A stretch of DNA of 64,000 bases from Methylosinus sp. Sm6. GTDB taxonomy: Bacteria > Pseudomonadota > Alphaproteobacteria > Rhizobiales > Beijerinckiaceae. This document shows positions 8,646 through 18,300 of this stretch, piece after piece. The stretch's first letter is position 1, and each line of letters begins with the position of its first letter. Where the stretch lies: the NCBI RefSeq assembly GCF_019802345.1, contig NZ_JAINDZ010000021.1:24416-88415 (forward strand), given 5' to 3'. Made by a program: the position numbers and the translations under genes. The notes below the pieces were generated by a model that did not search any database, had not been told where the DNA came from, and saw only the letters and a list, made by a program, of their open reading frames with translations.

Positions 8646-9095
8646 TCACTGCGTCGGCGCGACGGCCATCGCATGGCGCGCCGGCGGTCCGGAGACGCGC
8701 GTCCAGGTCTCGTCGCTGCACAGCATTCCCCACAGGCACCCTTTCAACGTCAGCCGTGTCGCGCTGACGACGGTGATGAAGCCGTCATAGGTCTTGCCGT
8801 CGTCGACGTTGAACAGCGTGCCGGCCCATTCGTTCGGTCCGGTCTGCTTGGCGCCGCGCAGGATGACGGCGCCGATCGCGCTGCGATCCTCCGCATTCTG
8901 CGCCGAGACGACCTTGGCGCACAGCAGGCCGTCGCAATCATAGAAGCTGAACTGCACGCCGCCTTCCGGCCGCAGCCACACGCCATGCGGATCATTGGCC
9001 GCGGCGCTCGCCGCGGGCGCCGCGGAAAACAGGAGAGCGGCGATGGCGGCGCTCGCCGAGAGCGTCGAAAACTGCTGACCGAAAGAGCGTTGCAT
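8646..9095 (-). CDS. DUF2147 family secreted protein
   Basis: A 149-residue exported protein with an N-terminal signal peptide (hydrophobic core AAIAALLFSAAPAASAA, cleavage near residue 32). The mature part starts DPHGVWLRPEGG and contains CDGLLCAKVV and the C-terminal WTRV typical of DUF2147, a small periplasmic beta-barrel-like family of unknown function in Proteobacteria. Four Cys in two pairs (CDGLLC, CLWGMLC) could form disulfides. It is a single gene between the anti-sigma factor and a membrane protein, without an obvious partner. Confidence 0.85.
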   Translation of the reverse strand: MQRSFGQQFSTLSASAAIAALLFSAAPAASAAANDPHGVWLRPEGGVQFSFYDCDGLLCAKVVSAQNAEDRSAIGAVILRGAKQTGPNEWAGTLFNVDDGKTYDGFITVVSATRLTLKGCLWGMLCSDETWTRVSGPPARHAMAVAPTQ

Positions 9096-9170
9096 GGGGA
9101 TGCTCCTGCTCGACTACGCTGGACGGAAGCGTCGACGAACATCATGTCGAATGTTCGGCCTTTCGGCGCC

Positions 9171-9599
9171 TCAGCCGATCGCAACGACGAACACGGCGGT
9201 CGCGAGCGCTCCGAGCGCGGTGAGGACGAACTCGAGTCGTCCCCATAGCTCGATCGTCTTGCGCGCCTCCGATCCCGCCTCGGCGGCGATCAGCGCCAAT
9301 ATGCGATTGTTGAGCGGCACGATGGCGAAAAACATGAATGGCCAGACCGCGATGATGGCCGCCGAGCCGACCAGCCAGCGGAAGTCGTCCAACGTCTTGT
9401 AAACGAAGAAGCCGCACAGGGCGGAGAGCAGCGCGAGCCCGGCGAGGATGACGAAGCCGCGGTGATCGCTGTCCTGCCATTCCGCGAGCAGAGCCTTGTC
9501 CTCGAGCCGCAGGCGCGCCGGCTGCTCGACGAAATTCACATAGAGGGAAGCGCCGGTGAATGCCGCCGCCGCGGCGAGCGCGAGTGAGCCGGTGACCAT
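9171..9599 (-). CDS. DUF1772 family membrane protein
   Basis: A 142-residue protein with four predicted membrane helices: about 2-22, 48-68, 73-95 and 118-140. The N-terminal block (GASLYVNFVEQPAR) and the spacing of helices match DUF1772, a family related to fungal anthrone oxygenase but of unknown bacterial function. The start at 9599 is preceded on its strand by a purine-rich GAGGAGGAT sequence at a good distance. It is transcribed alone; the miniature element at 9690-9771 lies just upstream. Confidence 0.8.
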   Translation of the reverse strand: MVTGSLALAAAAAFTGASLYVNFVEQPARLRLEDKALLAEWQDSDHRGFVILAGLALLSALCGFFVYKTLDDFRWLVGSAAIIAVWPFMFFAIVPLNNRILALIAAEAGSEARKTIELWGRLEFVLTALGALATAVFVVAIG

Positions 9600-9689
9600 G
9601 AAAATCCTCCTCTTCCTCGCGAGAAGATATGGGAAGGGCCGGCGGCTCGCGCCAGATCGCTTTCCCCTGAGTTCGGCTGACGCAGGTCA

Positions 9690-9771
9690 TTAATGGCGTG
9701 ATTCAGCCGATTTGAGCGAGCCTTCAGGCTCGCCCTTTCACCCTGTCAAATCGGCTGAATCACGCCACTAG
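9690..9771. mobile_element. miniature inverted-repeat element with 22-bp perfect ends
   Basis: Terminal inverted repeats of 22 bp are perfect: left 9694-9715 (TGGCGTGATTCAGCC...) and right 9746-9767. They are bordered by TTAA (9690-9693) and CTAG (9768-9771), both fitting YTAR. The interior holds the palindrome GCGAGCCT-TC-AGGCTCGC (9716-9733). No coding capacity. The CTA at 9768-9770 is the complement of the TAG stop of the GSCFA gene. Related copies: 2802-2858, 22627-22721, 46449-46577, 49291-49373. Confidence 0.75.
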
Positions 9772-10835
9772 GTCGGATCGATCGCCTCTTCGTCGCAAAT
9801 GATGCGGGAATGGCTCTCCGCCTCGGCTGCGACGTCGATCCTGATGATCCTTTCGGCCGCCTTGCGCATCGCGCGATCGGTGAAATGGTCGAAGAACATT
9901 CGCATCACGCGGTCGACTCCGTAAGGATCGATGCGACGCGTGTCCTCCGAATAGAACATGGGGACAGTCGCCGATAGCGTGGCGAGATCGAAGGACGGGA
10001 AATAGGCGATGTCCGGCCGCGCGCGCACCACCTCGTCGGCGGCCGCGCGCAGGATGGACTTCACCACGCTGTTCGATTGGACGACGTGTCGATCCTCATA
10101 GGTCGCGATGATGCCGACCGGCGACACGCTGAGAATGATGCGCGCGCGCGCATTCACTTCGCGGATGCGATCGGCTGCGGCGAGAAAGTCGCGCACCACC
10201 TCGCTCACCGTCATATTGTAGAATTCGAAAATGTCTGGATTCCATTCGCCGCCGGCGACGCCGGGAGCGAGCTGAAGGATCGCGCCGTCGCTTCTGTGGC
10301 GCCAGGTCTCGGTATGGCCGAAGGTGAAGACGAAGACGTCCATCGTCTCCAGCATATGGCGCACTGCGGCGAGATGGCGCTCGCGATCGGCGCGCATGTC
10401 CTCCAGCGTCGCGAAGCCGTCGGGCTCGATGCGCGGACGAAACGGATCGACGAAGCGGCCGTCCTCGGGACGGGTCCAGAAATCGAGCCGGGGGACGAAG
10501 CGTCCATAGGCGCGATCGATCAGCTGGCGCAGCTGCGCCGTCGTGTAGATATTGCCGTAGCGGCAGGAATACATCGAATAGTTGCGGCGCAGCGCTTCCT
10601 CGGCCGATGCGCCGGCCGGCGGCTGCTCGGCGAGATAATAGCGATAGCCGCTCTCCTGCAATCCATGCGCGATCTCTTGCGCGAAGCAGCTGCCGGCGGT
10701 CGCCACCTTGTCCTGCTTCGTCACGACGAAGGGCGGCGGGTGGACGATGAGATCGATGGCGAAGGGCGGCACGGATGCGACCGCCTTGCGCCAGAAGCGG
10801 TGGTCGGGTAGGAAGCCGTAGGGATTGTCCGCCAT
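9768..10835 (-). CDS. GSCFA-domain protein (SGNH-hydrolase-like)
   Basis: A 355-residue cytoplasmic-looking protein with the defining GSCFA motif at residues 48-52 (KVATAGSCFAQEIA) and a downstream TFGHTETW block near 170, both hallmarks of the GSCFA family, a branch of SGNH-like hydrolases/acyltransferases of uncharacterised function, often near polysaccharide genes. Start MADNPYGF at 10835 is supported by conservation beginning there; further upstream the frame is low-complexity. It is divergent, over 150 bases, from a WcbI-type gene, suggesting a shared promoter region and a joint role in decorating a surface glycan. Its TAG stop is supplied by the border of a miniature element. Confidence 0.85.
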   Translation of the reverse strand: MADNPYGFLPDHRFWRKAVASVPPFAIDLIVHPPPFVVTKQDKVATAGSCFAQEIAHGLQESGYRYYLAEQPPAGASAEEALRRNYSMYSCRYGNIYTTAQLRQLIDRAYGRFVPRLDFWTRPEDGRFVDPFRPRIEPDGFATLEDMRADRERHLAAVRHMLETMDVFVFTFGHTETWRHRSDGAILQLAPGVAGGEWNPDIFEFYNMTVSEVVRDFLAAADRIREVNARARIILSVSPVGIIATYEDRHVVQSNSVVKSILRAAADEVVRARPDIAYFPSFDLATLSATVPMFYSEDTRRIDPYGVDRVMRMFFDHFTDRAMRKAAERIIRIDVAAEAESHSRIICDEEAIDPT

Positions 10836-10985
10836 CGTCGCCGCGTTTCTCCTTCTGGTCGGGCCGAGAGTTCTGCGATCGCCCTGTCGAGCGCCGCAGC
10901 GCCCGAAAATAAGCGGCGGCCGAACGCTTGTCATCCATGAGAAAAAGACGCGCGTCGCCGGCGCTGCTTTGGCCTGTGGACCCGA

Positions 10986-12035
10986 ATGCTGTCTCAGCTC
11001 GACAAAGAAATCCTGCGATCCTGGAGCCGTCACGCCATCGCGCCGCGCATCGCGCGCATCGCCGGCCGTCCCGCGGGCGACGACGGACCACGCATCGCGG
11101 TCGTCGGAAACTGCCAGAGCTTCGGCGTCGCCTATGGCATGAAGCTGCTCGAGCCCGGCGCGACGATCGATCGCTTCACCGTGATCGGCCAGTCACGCGC
11201 GAGCCTCGCGCTGTTGGCGAGGACGCTCGAGGCCTATGATTATGTCTTCGCCCATGAGTTCGTCTCCGGCTCCTTGCGCGGGGGCGGGACGGAGGAATTC
11301 GTCCGGCTGACGCCGAACGCGATCTTGTTTCCGCCGATCTCTTTTGCTGCCTTCCATCCCGATCTCGTCTTCGTTCGAGATCCCATGCGGCCGCACGGCT
11401 ATGTCGACAGCCCGCTCGGTCCCTATCAGTCGGCGCTCTGCCTGTTCGCTTACCTGAAGGGCCTGTCGCTCGACCTGGCGAATGCGCTGTTCAACGAGAA
11501 TGTGTTCGAGGCGGTCGGCTATCTCGACATGTGGGGAGAGGCCTCGCGCGAGCTCGTGGAGACGGCGCGCGGCAAGTTCGGCCTCGACTTCTCCGCGGAG
11601 CTGATGAGCTGGTCGCGGCGCGGCGTGTTCATGTACAGCTCGGTGCATCCGATGGGCTTCGTGATGTGCGACGTCGCCAAGAAGCTGCTCGAGGCCGCGG
11701 GCTTCGCGCCGCGCGCGACGAACGCGCATTACTATGACATCGACGATCTCGCGCGCGGCGACATTTTTCCCGTCTATCCGCCGATCGCGAAGCGATATGG
11801 CGCGCAGGGGAGCTATCTGTTCAAGCGCGAGAACCATCATATCTCGCGCGGCGTCGGCGAGCTGCTGACGCTGCCGCAGTTCCTCGCGCGGAGCTATGAG
11901 TCGTTTTGCCGGCGCGACAAGGCGAAGCTCCATAATCCGCGCGTCGACGGCTGGCTCGCGGACGAGGCGTCGAGCCGCATATTGGTCGAGCTCGCGCGCG
12001 AAAATCTGGCGGCGGGGCTGACGCCGACGCTGTGA
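10986..12035 (+). CDS. WcbI-family polysaccharide biosynthesis protein (putative acetyltransferase)
   Basis: A 349-residue protein with the WcbI signature near its N-terminus (RIAVVGNCQSFGVAYGM, GNCQ at 41-44) and later VHPMGFVM-type residues near 220. WcbI of Burkholderia pseudomallei is a capsule gene product proposed to act as an acetyltransferase on an SGNH/GDSL-like fold. Here no capsule cluster is adjacent, but the divergent neighbour encodes a GSCFA protein, also SGNH-like, and this pairing suggests O-acyl modification of an exopolysaccharide. The reaction is inferred from the family only. The gene ends 9 bases before the convergent sensor kinase gene. Confidence 0.8.
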   Translation: MLSQLDKEILRSWSRHAIAPRIARIAGRPAGDDGPRIAVVGNCQSFGVAYGMKLLEPGATIDRFTVIGQSRASLALLARTLEAYDYVFAHEFVSGSLRGGGTEEFVRLTPNAILFPPISFAAFHPDLVFVRDPMRPHGYVDSPLGPYQSALCLFAYLKGLSLDLANALFNENVFEAVGYLDMWGEASRELVETARGKFGLDFSAELMSWSRRGVFMYSSVHPMGFVMCDVAKKLLEAAGFAPRATNAHYYDIDDLARGDIFPVYPPIAKRYGAQGSYLFKRENHHISRGVGELLTLPQFLARSYESFCRRDKAKLHNPRVDGWLADEASSRILVELARENLAAGLTPTL

Positions 12036-12044
12036 GCGGCGAGG

Positions 12045-13400
12045 CTACCGATCGTCCGCCGCCGCGCGCGCGAGATAGGCCTCCACGCGCAGACCGCCGA
12101 GGTCCGAGCGCGAGAAGCGCATGGCGCCGCCATAAGCGTCGAGCACGTCCTGCACGATGGCGAGGCCGAGGCCGGCGCCGCCGCCGCCGCTCTCGTCGAG
12201 CCTTCCGCCGCGCTCGCGGATCAGCGCTTCGCTCTCCGCCGCGAGTCCGGGACCGTCGTCCTCGACCACGAAGAGGCCGCCCGTCGCCGAAACGCGCACG
12301 CGGCTCGCCGCATGGCGCGCGGCGTTCTCCATCAGATTGCCGAGCACCTCCATCAGATCGACGCGCTCGACGACGACGCGCTCGCTCGGCGCGACGCGCA
12401 GATCGAAGGCGACCTCGGCCCCGGCGCTCGCCAGCGTGCGCGCGAGAGCGTCGACCACTTCGCCGACCGACGTCGGCTCGATCGCACGCGCATGGCGGAT
12501 GCGCGCCCGCGCGAGCTCGCGCTCCACATGGCGGCGCATCGCGTCGCCGATGCGCTCGAGCGATTGCGCGATATCGATTTCGCCGCGCGCGCGCAGGAGC
12601 CGCGCATCAGCGGCGAGCGCGGTCAGCGGCGTCTTCAGCCCATGGGCGAGGTCGGAGGCGCGATTGCGCGCGCGCGCGATCTCCTTCTCGCGCTCGTTCA
12701 GGAGGCCGTTGACCTCGTCGACGAGCGCCTGCACCTCGCGCGGGCCCTCGTGGCCGAGGCGGCGGCGCGCGCCGCGGGCGATCTCGCCGACCTCCTGGCC
12801 GAGCCGCGCCAGCGGCGCGAGGCCGAGCCCGACCTGCACCCACATGGCGAAGGCGAGGCCGAGGGCCAGCAGCACAAGCGTCGCCACGAGCTCGGTCGCG
12901 AAAGCGTCGCGCGCCCGCTCGACCGCGACGAGATCGAGCGCGGCGAGCACGCGCACCTCGAGCGGCGCGGCCGGATCGCCGATGGAAACGCAGCGCAGGC
13001 CGCCGCGCAGCGGCTTTCCGGCGGGACCGAACATGCGATAGTAGCGGATGTCGTCTTCCGACCCGCACTCGGCGGGAAATTCGAGGCTGCGGTGGCCGAG
13101 CGAGGGCGAACGCTCGCTCTCCCCCTCCGCCTCGGTCGCGACCTGCCAATAGAAGCCCGAATGCAGCCGCTCGAAGCGCGGATCGGGGGCGCTGCGAATG
13201 ACGCGCAGCCTTCCCTTGGAGGCGTCGACGGTCAGCTCGGAGACGATCTTGCGGACATAGGTCTCGATATCGTCGTCCATCGTGCGTTCGAGGTGATGCT
13301 CGAACAGCAAGACGAGGCCGAGGCCGGCGAGGGCGAGGGCCAGCGTGACGGCCAGGGCGCCGGCCAGGAACAGCCGCAGCCGCAGCGAGCGCGTTCTCAC
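12045..13400 (-). CDS. sensor histidine kinase (FeuQ/PhoQ-like)
   Basis: A 451-residue inner-membrane sensor: first membrane helix about 7-28, periplasmic sensing region about 30-165, second helix about 168-190, HAMP-like linker, dimerisation helix with phospho-acceptor His near 252 (DLAHGLKTPLTAL), and an ATPase domain with N box (NLMENAARHA), G1 (DDGPGLA) and G2 (GGGGAGLGLAIV). It starts with GTG at 13400, overlapping the regulator stop by three bases; the longer open frame upstream lies over the regulator gene and is not real. The DLAHGLKTPL box is typical of FeuQ/PhoQ relatives. It is divergent from a metal efflux operon, so a metal or envelope signal is likely. Confidence 0.92.
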   Translation of the reverse strand: MRTRSLRLRLFLAGALAVTLALALAGLGLVLLFEHHLERTMDDDIETYVRKIVSELTVDASKGRLRVIRSAPDPRFERLHSGFYWQVATEAEGESERSPSLGHRSLEFPAECGSEDDIRYYRMFGPAGKPLRGGLRCVSIGDPAAPLEVRVLAALDLVAVERARDAFATELVATLVLLALGLAFAMWVQVGLGLAPLARLGQEVGEIARGARRRLGHEGPREVQALVDEVNGLLNEREKEIARARNRASDLAHGLKTPLTALAADARLLRARGEIDIAQSLERIGDAMRRHVERELARARIRHARAIEPTSVGEVVDALARTLASAGAEVAFDLRVAPSERVVVERVDLMEVLGNLMENAARHAASRVRVSATGGLFVVEDDGPGLAAESEALIRERGGRLDESGGGGAGLGLAIVQDVLDAYGGAMRFSRSDLGGLRVEAYLARAAADDR

Positions 13401-14059
13401 GGCTCGAGATCCGGGGCGAGATAGCCGAAGCCGCGCCGCGTCTCGATGAAGCCGGCGCCGATCTTCTTGCGCACGCGGCCGATCAGCACCTCGATCGCAT
13501 TGGATTGCTGCTGGTCGTGGCCGTAGATGTGCTCGGCGAGCTCCGTCTGCGCCACGACGCGCCCGCGCCGGTGCATGAGATAGGCGATGAGGCGATATTC
13601 GATCGCCGTCACCTCGATCGGAGCCCCGCCGACCTTGATCGTCATGCTGCGCTCGTCGAGCGAGAGCAGCCCGTTGCGCGTCACCGAGGAGGCGCGGCCG
13701 GCGGAGCGGCGGATCACCGAGCGCAGCCGCGCCAGCAGCTCCTCCATGCGGAAGGGCTTGGGCAGATAATCGTCCGCTCCGGCGTCGATGCCCTCGACGC
13801 GCTCGCTCCACGAGCCGCGCGCGCTCAGCGCCAGCACCGGCGTCGTGCGGCCCTGCTCGCGCCAACGCTCCAGCACGGTCAATCCGTCGAGCGCCGGCAG
13901 GCCGAGGTCGAGCACGACGGCGGCGAAATCCTCGGTGTCGCCGAGGAACCAGGCGTCCTCGCCATTGCCCACCACGTCGACGACATAGCCCGCCTCGACC
14001 AGCGCGCGCGAAATATCGGCGGCGATGCGTTCGTCGTCTTCGACCAGTAGGATTCGCAT
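13397..14059 (-). CDS. OmpR-family response regulator (FeuP/PhoP-like)
   Basis: A 220-residue DNA-binding regulator: receiver domain 1-115 with acidic pocket Asp8/Asp9, phospho-acceptor Asp51 (VVLDLGLP) and Lys101 (LPKPF), then a winged-helix trans_reg_C domain (about 125-216) ending in the typical ETRRGFGY. It is co-transcribed with the sensor kinase (start/stop overlap) and transcribed away from the RND efflux operon across a 132-base gap that contains tandem TGTCAGC half sites, suggesting it controls both itself and the efflux genes. Family similarity is to FeuP and PhoP; which signal it answers is not visible. Confidence 0.93.
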   Translation of the reverse strand: MRILLVEDDERIAADISRALVEAGYVVDVVGNGEDAWFLGDTEDFAAVVLDLGLPALDGLTVLERWREQGRTTPVLALSARGSWSERVEGIDAGADDYLPKPFRMEELLARLRSVIRRSAGRASSVTRNGLLSLDERSMTIKVGGAPIEVTAIEYRLIAYLMHRRGRVVAQTELAEHIYGHDQQQSNAIEVLIGRVRKKIGAGFIETRRGFGYLAPDLEP

Positions 14060-14072
14060 TGGCCCGTCCAGG

Positions 14073-14100
14073 TGCTACAATCGCTGTGCTACAATCGCTG
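14073..14100. repeat. perfect tandem 14-mer in regulator/efflux gap
   Basis: TGCTACAATCGCTG occurs twice back to back (14073-14086 and 14087-14100), starting 13 bases upstream of the response regulator start codon. ACAAT within it could serve as a -10-like element on either copy. It may be a simple duplication or a binding element; it is not seen elsewhere in the window. Confidence 0.6.
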
Positions 14101-14122
14101 GGTCAAGCGTCGAGCTCGAGTT

Positions 14123-14140
14123 TGTCAGCCGCCTGTCAGC
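14123..14140 (+). promoter_or_regulatory. tandem TGTCAGC half sites, probable response-regulator operator
   Basis: TGTCAGC at 14123-14129 and again at 14134-14140, 11 bases start to start, which is one helical turn and the spacing used by head-to-tail dimers of OmpR-family regulators. It lies 52 bases before the efflux adaptor start and 64 bases from the divergent regulator start. The assignment to the adjacent regulator is inference. Confidence 0.5.
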
Positions 14141-14191
14141 TTCGATAGGCCAAATTCGCCCGAGACGCAAAGGCACCGCCCCACTCCCCGC

Positions 14192-15328
14192 ATGAAAAAT
14201 CCACTTCTTCAAAAACTTGCGCGCACAGCGCGGATCGGCGCCGCCGTTGCCGCGGTCGTCGGCGCGACGCTCGCCCGCGCCGCGGAGGATGTCGCGATCC
14301 AGCTCTCCGAGCAGGCGATCGAAGCAGCGGGGATCGAGACGAAGCCGATCGAGAAATCCGCGGGAAGCGACGAGCTCGTCGTGCCCGGGACGGTGAGCGT
14401 GCCGCCGCAGCAGACGCGCATGGTCGCCTCGCCGGCGGCGGGCCTGGTCGAGACGCTGCTCGTTTCCCCCGACGAGGAGGTGAAGGAAGGCGATCCGATC
14501 GCCACGCTGAAATCCTCCGAGCTCATCGAATCGCAGCGGGCTTTTCTGCAGGCTTCAGCCGACGCGGCGCTGGCGACCGAGAAGCTGAGGCGCGACGAGC
14601 AGCTCTACAAGGAGCGGATCATCGCCGAGCGGCGGCTGCTGGTGACCCGCGCCGAGGCGGCGCAGGCGCGCTCGGTTCTCGACGAGCGCGCTCAGCTGCT
14701 CGCGCTCGACGGCATGAGCGAGCAGGCGATCGAGACCTTGCGCAAAGACCGCAAGCTCGGCTCGGCGCTCACCGTGCGCGCTCCGACCTCCGGCGTCATC
14801 CTCGCCCGCCACGCCACGGTCGGCGACCGCATCCAGGCGTCGGCGCCGCTCGTCACCATCGCGCGGCTCGACCCGGTCTGGGTCAATCTGCAGATTCCGA
14901 TCGGCCGCTCGGTCGGGCTCGATCGCGCCGACCGCGTCGTGCTTCCGAGCCTCGGGGCCGAGGGCAGGCTGATCCGCATCGGCCGCACCGCCGATCCGGC
15001 GACTCAATCGGTCACCGCCGTGGCGGAGTTTCACCCGGGCAAGAGCCCCATCCGGCCGGGCCAGGCGGTGCAAGCCATTCTGCGGCTGCGCGGCGCCGGC
15101 GGCGCGCAATGGCGCGTGCCGGCCGACGCCGTCGTCCACCATCGGGAGCTCGACTGGATTTTCGTGCGCACGGCCGAGGGCTTCCGCGCCGTTCCGGTCA
15201 AGCTGCTGTCGGAGACCCCGCAGACCGCTTCCGTGCAGGCGCCGCTCGCCGCATCGGATCGCGTGGCGACGCGCGGCATGTTGACCCTTTTGGCCGAGCT
15301 CGCAGCCCGGGACGCGAGCGCCAAGTAA
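14192..15328 (+). CDS. RND efflux periplasmic adaptor (CusB/CzcB-like)
   Basis: Membrane fusion protein that links an inner-membrane RND pump to an outer-membrane channel. The 378 residues begin with a signal peptide (IGAAVAAVVGATLARAAE, cleavage near 29). A barrel-sandwich half (VPPQQTRMVASPAAGLVETLLV, split by a helical hairpin around 110-185) is followed by RAPTSGVILARHATVGDRI, the second lipoyl half, and a beta-barrel. ATG at 14192 was chosen because it directly precedes the signal peptide. It is the first gene of a three-gene operon with the pump 10 bases downstream. No His- or Met-rich N-terminal metal site is present. Confidence 0.9.
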   Translation: MKNPLLQKLARTARIGAAVAAVVGATLARAAEDVAIQLSEQAIEAAGIETKPIEKSAGSDELVVPGTVSVPPQQTRMVASPAAGLVETLLVSPDEEVKEGDPIATLKSSELIESQRAFLQASADAALATEKLRRDEQLYKERIIAERRLLVTRAEAAQARSVLDERAQLLALDGMSEQAIETLRKDRKLGSALTVRAPTSGVILARHATVGDRIQASAPLVTIARLDPVWVNLQIPIGRSVGLDRADRVVLPSLGAEGRLIRIGRTADPATQSVTAVAEFHPGKSPIRPGQAVQAILRLRGAGGAQWRVPADAVVHHRELDWIFVRTAEGFRAVPVKLLSETPQTASVQAPLAASDRVATRGMLTLLAELAARDASAK

Positions 15329-15338
15329 GCGAAGGACC

Positions 15339-18300
15339 ATGCTCGATCAACTCATCCGCACGGCGCTCGGTCAAAGGCTCCTCGTTTTCCTCGGGGCGCT
15401 GGCGCTCGCCGTCTGGGGCGCGCACGCCTATTCCAAGCTGCCGATCGACGCCTTCCCCGATGTCGCGCCGGTGCAGGTGCTGGTTTCCATGCGCGCGCCG
15501 GGCCTGACGCCCGAGGAGCTGGAGAATCGCGTCACCGCGCCGATCGAGATCGCCGTGCGCGGCGTGCCCAATCTCGTGCGCATGCGCTCGATGACGCGCT
15601 ATTCGGTCGCGCTGCTGACCTTCGAGTTCACCGAGGGGACCGATATTTTCTGGGCGCGCGCCCAGGTCAACGAGCGCCTCGCCTCGGTCGCCGACCAGCT
15701 TCCCGAGGGGGCTTCCGGCGGCCTCGCGCCCATTGTGACGCCGCTCGCCGAAATGTTGATGTTCACCGTCGTCGGCGGCGGACTCTCGCCCACCGAGCAG
15801 CGCAGCCTCGTCGACTGGACCATCCGCCCGGCGCTGCGCAGCCTCGTGGGCGTCGCCGACGTCAATGTGCTCGGCGGCTTCGTGCGCACCTTCGAGGTGG
15901 CGCCTTCGCCGCCGGCCATGGCGGCGCGCGGCATCACCGTGGCCATGCTCAAGGACGCGCTCGCCGAGAACAACCGCAACGACGGCGCCGGCCGCGTGCG
16001 CGACGGCGAGGAGGCGCTGCTGGTGCGCGCCGAAGGCCGCCTGCGCACGCTCGACGACATCCGCTCGGTGGTGGTCGCCGCCAAGCCGACCGGCGTCGTG
16101 CGCATCGGCGATGTGGCCGAAGTGCGCAATGGCTCGCTCGCGCGCAACGGCGTGTCGACCCGCAATGGCGAGGCCGAAGCGGTCTGGGCGCTGGTCCTCG
16201 GCCTGCGCGGCGCCGACGCCAGCACGGTCGTCTCGGGAGTCAAGGCGCGCCTCGAGGAGCTGAAGCCGAGCCTGCCGCCCGGCGCGCATATCGATATCTT
16301 CTATGACCGCAGCGAGCTGATCGGCAAGGCCGTGTGGACGGTGCAGAAGGTGCTGCTCGAGGCGATCGTCCTCGTCGTCATCCTGCTGTTCCTCTTCCTC
16401 GGCAATCTGCGCGCCGCGGTCGTCGTCTCCTTGATGCTGCCGCTGGCCGCGCTCGCCACTTTCGCGATCATGCGCCAATGGGGGCTCTCGGCCAATATCA
16501 TGTCGCTCGGCGGCCTCGCCATCGCCATCGGCATATTGGTCGATTGCGCGGTGGTCGTCGTCGAGAATGTCGAGCATCGGCTGACCTCGGTGCGCGAGGC
16601 CGATATCGGCGAGCGCATCCGCCTCACCTATGAATCGGCGCGCGAGGTGGCGACGCCGCTGATCTCGGGCGCGGTGATCATCATCACCGTGTTTCTGCCG
16701 CTGCTCTCGCTCGAGGGGCTCGAGGGCCGCCTGTTCGCGCCGGTGGCGCTCACCATCGCCTTTGCGCTGGCCTCGGCGCTGTTCCTGTCCTTGACCGTGG
16801 TGCCGGCGCTGAGCGCGACGCTGCTGCGCGCCGGCGAGACCGACGAGCCGCCGCTCGTGCGCCGGCTGTCGAACTTTTACAATCCGCTGCTCGAGCGCGC
16901 GCTGCGCCGTCCGCTGATCGTCGGCGGCATCGTGACCGCCGGCCTCGCGCTGGCGCTGCTCGCCTCCAATCACATCGGCCAGACCTTCATGCCGGTGATG
17001 GACGAAGGCACGCCGGTCATCACTGTGCGCAAGCATCCGACCATCAGCGTCGACGTCGCCGCCGAGACCGACATGCGCATCGAGCGCGCGCTGATGGCGC
17101 GCGTGCCGGAGGTGAAGGGCGTGATGGGCCGCGCCGGCGCCGACGAGCTCGGCATCGATCCGGTCGGCCTCAACGAGACCGACATGTTCCTGACGCTCGC
17201 TCCGCAGAAGGAATGGCGCGGCAAGGGAACCGAATGGCTGCTCGGCGAGCTGCGTCAGGTGCTCGAATCCTTCCCCGGCATTTCCTACTCCTTCTCGCAG
17301 CCGATCGACATGCGCGTGCAGGAGATGATCATCGGCGCGCGCGGCGATGTGGTGGTGAAAGTGTTCGGCGACGACCTCGACGAGCTGAACCGGCTCGCGC
17401 GCGAGGTGGCGGCGACGCTGAAGAAAATCCCCGGCTCCGAGGACGTGTTCGCGCTCAAGAACGACGGCATGCGTTATCTGAGCGCCAAGATCGATCGCCT
17501 CGCCGCCGGGCGCTTCGGGCTCAACGCCAGCGAGATCCAGGACGGCCTGCGCGTCTGGGTCGACGGGCGCCAGGTGGGCCTCGTGCTCGAGGGGCCGATC
17601 CGCACGCCGCTCATGCTGCGCGGCGATGCGGTGTCGCGCCGATCCCCGGTAGACTTCGCGCGCCTGCCGGTCGTCTCCCCGGAGGGCAAGGTGGTCGAAC
17701 TGTCGCAGCTCGCCGACATTCACATCGAGAATGGCCCTATTCAAGTGATCCGCGAGGAGGGGCGGCGGTTCGCCACCGTGCTCGCCAATGTCACGGGTCG
17801 CGATCTCGTCGGCTTCGTCGACGAGGCCAAGGCCGCCGTCGCCAGGGACATCAAGGCGCCGGTCGGCTATCAATTCGTCTGGGGCGGACAGTTCGAGAAT
17901 CAACAGCGCGCCTCGGCGCGTCTCGCCATCGTCGTGCCGCTGGCGCTCGCGCTGATCTTCCTGCTCCTTTATCTGACCTTCAACTCGCTCGCCCAGGCGG
18001 CGCTCGTCTTCTGCAACGTGCCCTTCGCCGCGATCGGCGGCGTCATCGGCCTGTGGCTCTCGGGCGAGTTCCTGTCGGTGCCCGCCTCGGTCGGCTTCAT
18101 CGCGCTGATCGGCATCGCCGTGCTCAATGGCGTGGTGCTGATCTCCTACATCAACAAGCTCGTCGCCGAGGGCCGGCCGGTGCACGAGGCGGTGCGCGAG
18201 GGGGCGAAGCGGCGCATGCGTCCGGTGGTTCTGACGGCGACCATCGCCGCTTTCGGCCTCATGCCCTTCCTCTTCGCCAGCGGACCGGGCGCCGAAATCC

